In this document: positions 20,319-22,930 of the stretch, in pieces
How positions within the stretch are numbered: position 1 is the stretch's first letter
Layout of the letters: the number at the start of each line of letters is the position of its first letter
Assembly (NCBI GenBank): GCA_017577895.1
Contig: PKQY01000030.1
Span: 1-22,930, forward strand
Reading direction: 5' to 3'
Length of the DNA stretch: 22,930 nucleotides
Source: Bacillota bacterium
Lineage (GTDB): Bacteria > Bacillota > Bacilli > ZCTH02-B2
Translations under genes and position numbers: made by a program
The notes under the pieces: model-generated
Database searches by the model: none
What the model saw: the letters and a program-made list of their open reading frames with translations, nothing else
Told to the model about the DNA's origin: nothing

Positions 20319-21332
20319 GTGATCCGGGTCCGTGGACTGCGCAAAACGTTCAAAGACGGTCAACAGACCGTCGTGGCGGTGGACGGCGTGGATCTGGAGA
20401 TACATGAAGGGGAAATTTTCGGGATCATCGGCTACAGCGGGGCGGGGAAAAGCACGCTGATCCGCATGCTCAACATGTTGGAGCGGCCAACGGACGGGTC
20501 TGTGGTCGTCGGCGGCCGCGAGATGACCCGTTTGAAGAAAGCGGATTTGCGCAAGGCGCGGCAAGAGATCGGCATGATCTTTCAGCATTTCAACCTCCTT
20601 TGGTCCCGTACGGTGCGGGAAAACGTGGCCTTTCCGTTGGAAGTGGCCGGCTGGCCCAAACACCGGATTGGACCGCGGGTGGAAGAATTGCTCCGGTTGG
20701 TCGGTTTAGAAGAGCGGGCCGACGCCTATCCGTCCCAGTTGTCGGGAGGACAAAAGCAGCGGGTCGGCATTGCGCGGGCGCTGGCCAATCATCCGAAAGT
20801 GTTGCTGTCCGATGAGGCCACGTCGGCGTTGGATCCGAAGACGACCGATTCCATCTTGGAGTTGTTGGCCCGGATTAACCGAGAGATGGGGTTGACCATC
20901 GTCCTCATTACGCATGAAATGCATGTCATCCGGAAAATTTGCCATCGCGTGGCAGTGATGGAGCGGGGTAAACTGGTGGAAATTGGGCCGGTGGAGGATG
21001 TGTTCCGCAATCCTCAACAGCCCATTACCCGCCAATTCGTCCAGCAACTGGCCCAGGCGCCGGTGGATGACGAGCCGTATGCGTTCCCCGAAGGCGGAGA
21101 AGTGTGGCGCTGTTATTTAAACAATCAGGCCCACGCCACGGTCATCCCCCAGCTCATTCGCGAATTCCCGCTGGCAGTGGCCATGTTGCGAAGCCACGTC
21201 CAACCGTTGGAAACGCGCCTGTACGGCACGGTGGACTTGCACATCCAAGGCGAGCCCGCCGAACGGGAAAGAGCGCGGCAATTCCTGCTGGCGCAGGACG
21301 TCAAGGTGGAGGTGTTGCGTCCCGATGTTTGA
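20319..21332 (+). CDS. metN: methionine ABC transporter ATP-binding protein
   Basis: A 337-residue ATPase of the MetNIQ importer for methionine. Walker A GYSGAGKST (38-46), Q-loop Gln90, ABC signature LSGGQKQRVGIARAL (141-155), Walker B VLLSDEA (161-167) and the switch histidine His199 in ITHEM are complete. A C-terminal NIL-type regulatory domain (about 262-337) is present; in E. coli MetN the equivalent domain binds methionine and inhibits transport. GTG 20319 follows AAAGGGG by 7 bases; the longer frame from ATG 20238 would read through the terminator and has no site. It overlaps metI by 8 bases. No S-box riboswitch is upstream, unlike B. subtilis metNPQ. Confidence 0.93.
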   Translation: MIRVRGLRKTFKDGQQTVVAVDGVDLEIHEGEIFGIIGYSGAGKSTLIRMLNMLERPTDGSVVVGGREMTRLKKADLRKARQEIGMIFQHFNLLWSRTVRENVAFPLEVAGWPKHRIGPRVEELLRLVGLEERADAYPSQLSGGQKQRVGIARALANHPKVLLSDEATSALDPKTTDSILELLARINREMGLTIVLITHEMHVIRKICHRVAVMERGKLVEIGPVEDVFRNPQQPITRQFVQQLAQAPVDDEPYAFPEGGEVWRCYLNNQAHATVIPQLIREFPLAVAMLRSHVQPLETRLYGTVDLHIQGEPAERERARQFLLAQDVKVEVLRPDV

Positions 21333-21987
21333 CAACGTGTTGGACAAGCTCCCCCAATTGTGGGAGGCGACACTGGAGACCACCTACATGACCGGCTTCT
21401 CGTTGTTGTTCAGTACGCTGATGGGGTTGCCGCTGGGCATTTTGCTCGTGATTACCGACAAGGGGGGCCTTTGGCCCAACCGTTGGCTCAACTCGGTCTT
21501 AGGCGCAATTGTCAATATTTTCCGTTCCATTCCGTTTATGATTCTCCTCATTTTGCTCATTCCGGTTTCCCGTCTGGTGGTCGGTTCGGCCATCGGCTGG
21601 AAGGCGGCCACCGTATCGTTGGTCATTGCTGCCGCTCCCTTTGTCGCCCGACTCATCGAAACGGCGCTGCGGGAAGTGGATCGGGGAGTCATCGAAGCAG
21701 CCCAGGCCATGGGTGCCAACAACTGGCAAATCATTTTCAAAGTGTTGTTGCCCGAGAGTTTGCCGGCCATCATTTCAGGCATCACCGTGGCGGGGGTGAC
21801 CATTATCGGTTATACGGCCATGGCCGGCGCCATCGGCGGGGGCGGTTTAGGGCACATGGCCATCCGTTACGGGTATCAAGGGTTCCAACCGGACGTGACG
21901 GCGGTGGTGACCATCATTTTGGTGCTGATGGTGCAACTGTTGCAATCGGCCGGCGATTGGTTGGCCCGACGGGTAGACAAGCGGTAA
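21325..21987 (+). CDS. metI: methionine ABC transporter permease
   Basis: A 220-residue inner-membrane permease with about five helices (beginning near residues 18, 57, 92, 146 and 188). The EAA coupling loop IEAAQAMGANNWQIIFKVLL (123-142) would contact MetN. The sequence FRSIPFMILLILLIPVSRL near 66-84 is typical of MetI. Its ATG overlaps the metN stop by 8 bases, indicating translational coupling. Length matches the family. A promoter for metQ lies inside its last codons. Confidence 0.94.
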   Translation: MFDNVLDKLPQLWEATLETTYMTGFSLLFSTLMGLPLGILLVITDKGGLWPNRWLNSVLGAIVNIFRSIPFMILLILLIPVSRLVVGSAIGWKAATVSLVIAAAPFVARLIETALREVDRGVIEAAQAMGANNWQIIFKVLLPESLPAIISGITVAGVTIIGYTAMAGAIGGGGLGHMAIRYGYQGFQPDVTAVVTIILVLMVQLLQSAGDWLARRVDKR

Positions 21988-22002
21988 CGGTCGTAGTATA
22001 AT
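21974..22002 (+). promoter_or_regulatory. internal sigma-A promoter for metQ
   Basis: TAGACA (21974-21979) and a perfect -10 TATAAT (21997-22002) are 17 bases apart. It starts in the last codons of metI and lies 63 bases before the metQ ATG. Confidence 0.7.
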
Positions 22003-22065
22003 GTCCGGCAAGGATAATTCAATTCTTACTAATCCTATCGATATTAAGAAAACAAGGGGGTAGGG

Positions 22066-22930
22066 ATGTTGAAACGTTGGTTTTTGGGCGGCCTGGTGTT
22101 GGTGTTGGCCCTGGCCTTGTCTGCCTGCGGCGGTGCGACGAACAATGCCCAGCAAGGCGAGCAAGCCGAAGGACAGCAGGAAGCGGCTCAAACGGGCGAG
22201 CCGGTGACGTTGAAAGTGGGCGCCACGGCCGTTCCACATGCGGAAATTTTGGAAGATGTGGTCAAACCGGCGTTGGAGAAGGAAGGCATCAACCTGGAAG
22301 TCGTCGTGTATGAAGACTACGTGCAGCCGAATTTGAACTTGGAAGACGGCGAAATTGACGCCAACTATTTCCAACACGTTCCTTATTTGGAACAAATGGT
22401 GTCGGAAAGAAACTTGCATCTGGTACCGCTGGTGGGCGTCCATATTGAGCCCATGGGCGTGTACTCGAAAAAAATCACGTCTTTGGATGAATTGGCCGAT
22501 GGGGCGACCGTGACGATTCCCGACGACCCGACCAACGGCGGACGGGCGCTGCTCTTGCTGGAAAAAGCCGGCTTGCTGAAACTGAAAGAAGATGCCGGCA
22601 TTGAGGCGACGGTGAACGACATCGCCGAAAACCCGAAAAACTTGAACATCAAGACGTTGGAAGCGGCCATGTTGCCCCGGACGCTGGATGATGCCGACAT
22701 TGCCGTGATCAACACGAACTATGCCATGGAGGCCGGCCTGGTTCCGACGAAAGACGCGCTGTTCATTGAAGAGAGCGATTCGCCTTACGTCAACATTTTG
22801 GTCGTCCGCGAAGAGGACAAAGATGACGAAAACTTGGCCAAACTGGCCAAAGCGTTGATTTCCGACGAAGTCAAAGCCTACATTGAAGAAAAATATGAAG
22901 GAGCTGTCGTGCCGGCCTTCAAGGAATTTT
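22066..22930 (+). CDS. metQ: methionine-binding lipoprotein MetQ (partial, cut by window end)
   Basis: An open frame of 288 complete codons that runs off the window without a stop. The signal peptide (residues 1-20) ends in the lipobox LSAC with Cys21 as lipid anchor, followed by a Gln/Glu/Ala-rich linker to about 46. The NlpA/MetQ binding domain follows: LKVGATAVPHAEILEDVVKP (48-67), GEIDANYFQHVPYLEQM (about 97-113), TVTIPDDPTNGGRALLLLEK (about 147-166) and VINTNYAMEAGL. These are the usual family landmarks, so the substrate is most likely D- or L-methionine. An AAGGGGG site precedes the ATG. It has its own promoter in addition to any read-through from metNI. Only the last few residues should be missing. 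Confidence 0.93.
   Translation, partial: MLKRWFLGGLVLVLALALSACGGATNNAQQGEQAEGQQEAAQTGEPVTLKVGATAVPHAEILEDVVKPALEKEGINLEVVVYEDYVQPNLNLEDGEIDANYFQHVPYLEQMVSERNLHLVPLVGVHIEPMGVYSKKITSLDELADGATVTIPDDPTNGGRALLLLEKAGLLKLKEDAGIEATVNDIAENPKNLNIKTLEAAMLPRTLDDADIAVINTNYAMEAGLVPTKDALFIEESDSPYVNILVVREEDKDDENLAKLAKALISDEVKAYIEEKYEGAVVPAFKEF

Noticed and set aside
1..22930. CRISPR arrays, tRNA/rRNA genes, insertion sequences, att sites, toxin-antitoxin or defence modules
   Set aside because: Looked for and not seen: no regularly spaced repeats, no transposase or integrase genes, and no direct repeats flanking an insert.

Overview
The window comes from a spore-forming Firmicute of the Bacillales, most likely a moderately GC-rich (possibly thermophilic) relative of Bacillus. 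Evidence: a spore photoproduct lyase, a hemL - spoVID - ysxE block as in Bacillaceae, a FadR repressor with a textbook FadR box next to etfB-etfA, a YlbF/RicF protein, strong Shine-Dalgarno sites and many GTG/TTG starts. There are no rRNA or tRNA genes, CRISPR arrays, insertion sequences or phage genes. This is mostly ordinary chromosomal core sequence with a few accessory islets.

Layout. 1-2300: the tail of an upstream gene, an alpha/beta hydrolase, a membrane-protein gene that now reads only across three frames, and a crotonase lacking both hydratase glutamates, closed by a strong terminator. 2300-5300: a Cache-domain chemoreceptor, then splB, whose ribosome binding site lies in a long hairpin that also carries a sigma-G-like -10. 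5300-6830: small genes: a self-contained unit for a 29-residue membrane peptide, a structured intergenic stretch, a two-gene unit (39-residue basic protein plus membrane protein), and a convergent small lipoprotein. 7000-12280: an AlkA-type DNA glycosylase, a long-chain acyl-CoA ligase, a flavin-reductase-like protein with a fused MsrA-MsrB, and a DUF420 (YozB/CtaM-like) membrane protein.

12300-15150 is a fatty-acid oxidation control unit: a consensus promoter with a FadR box, fadR, a leader hairpin, etfB, etfA and a 40-residue YqzM-like membrane peptide. 15200-17700: ylbF, a minus-strand RraA-family gene, and hemL, the last two fired from back-to-back promoters. 17700-20230: spoVID (sigma-E-like promoter) and ysxE, for spore coat assembly. 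20200-22930: a methionine-type ABC importer, metN-metI-metQ; metQ is cut by the window edge.

I found no wholly novel multi-gene system. The most interesting observations are regulatory: the splB hairpin/promoter nesting, a metN promoter that fires into an intrinsic terminator with no room for an S-box riboswitch, and several well-supported small genes. All functional calls are by reading sequence motifs; no database search was run.
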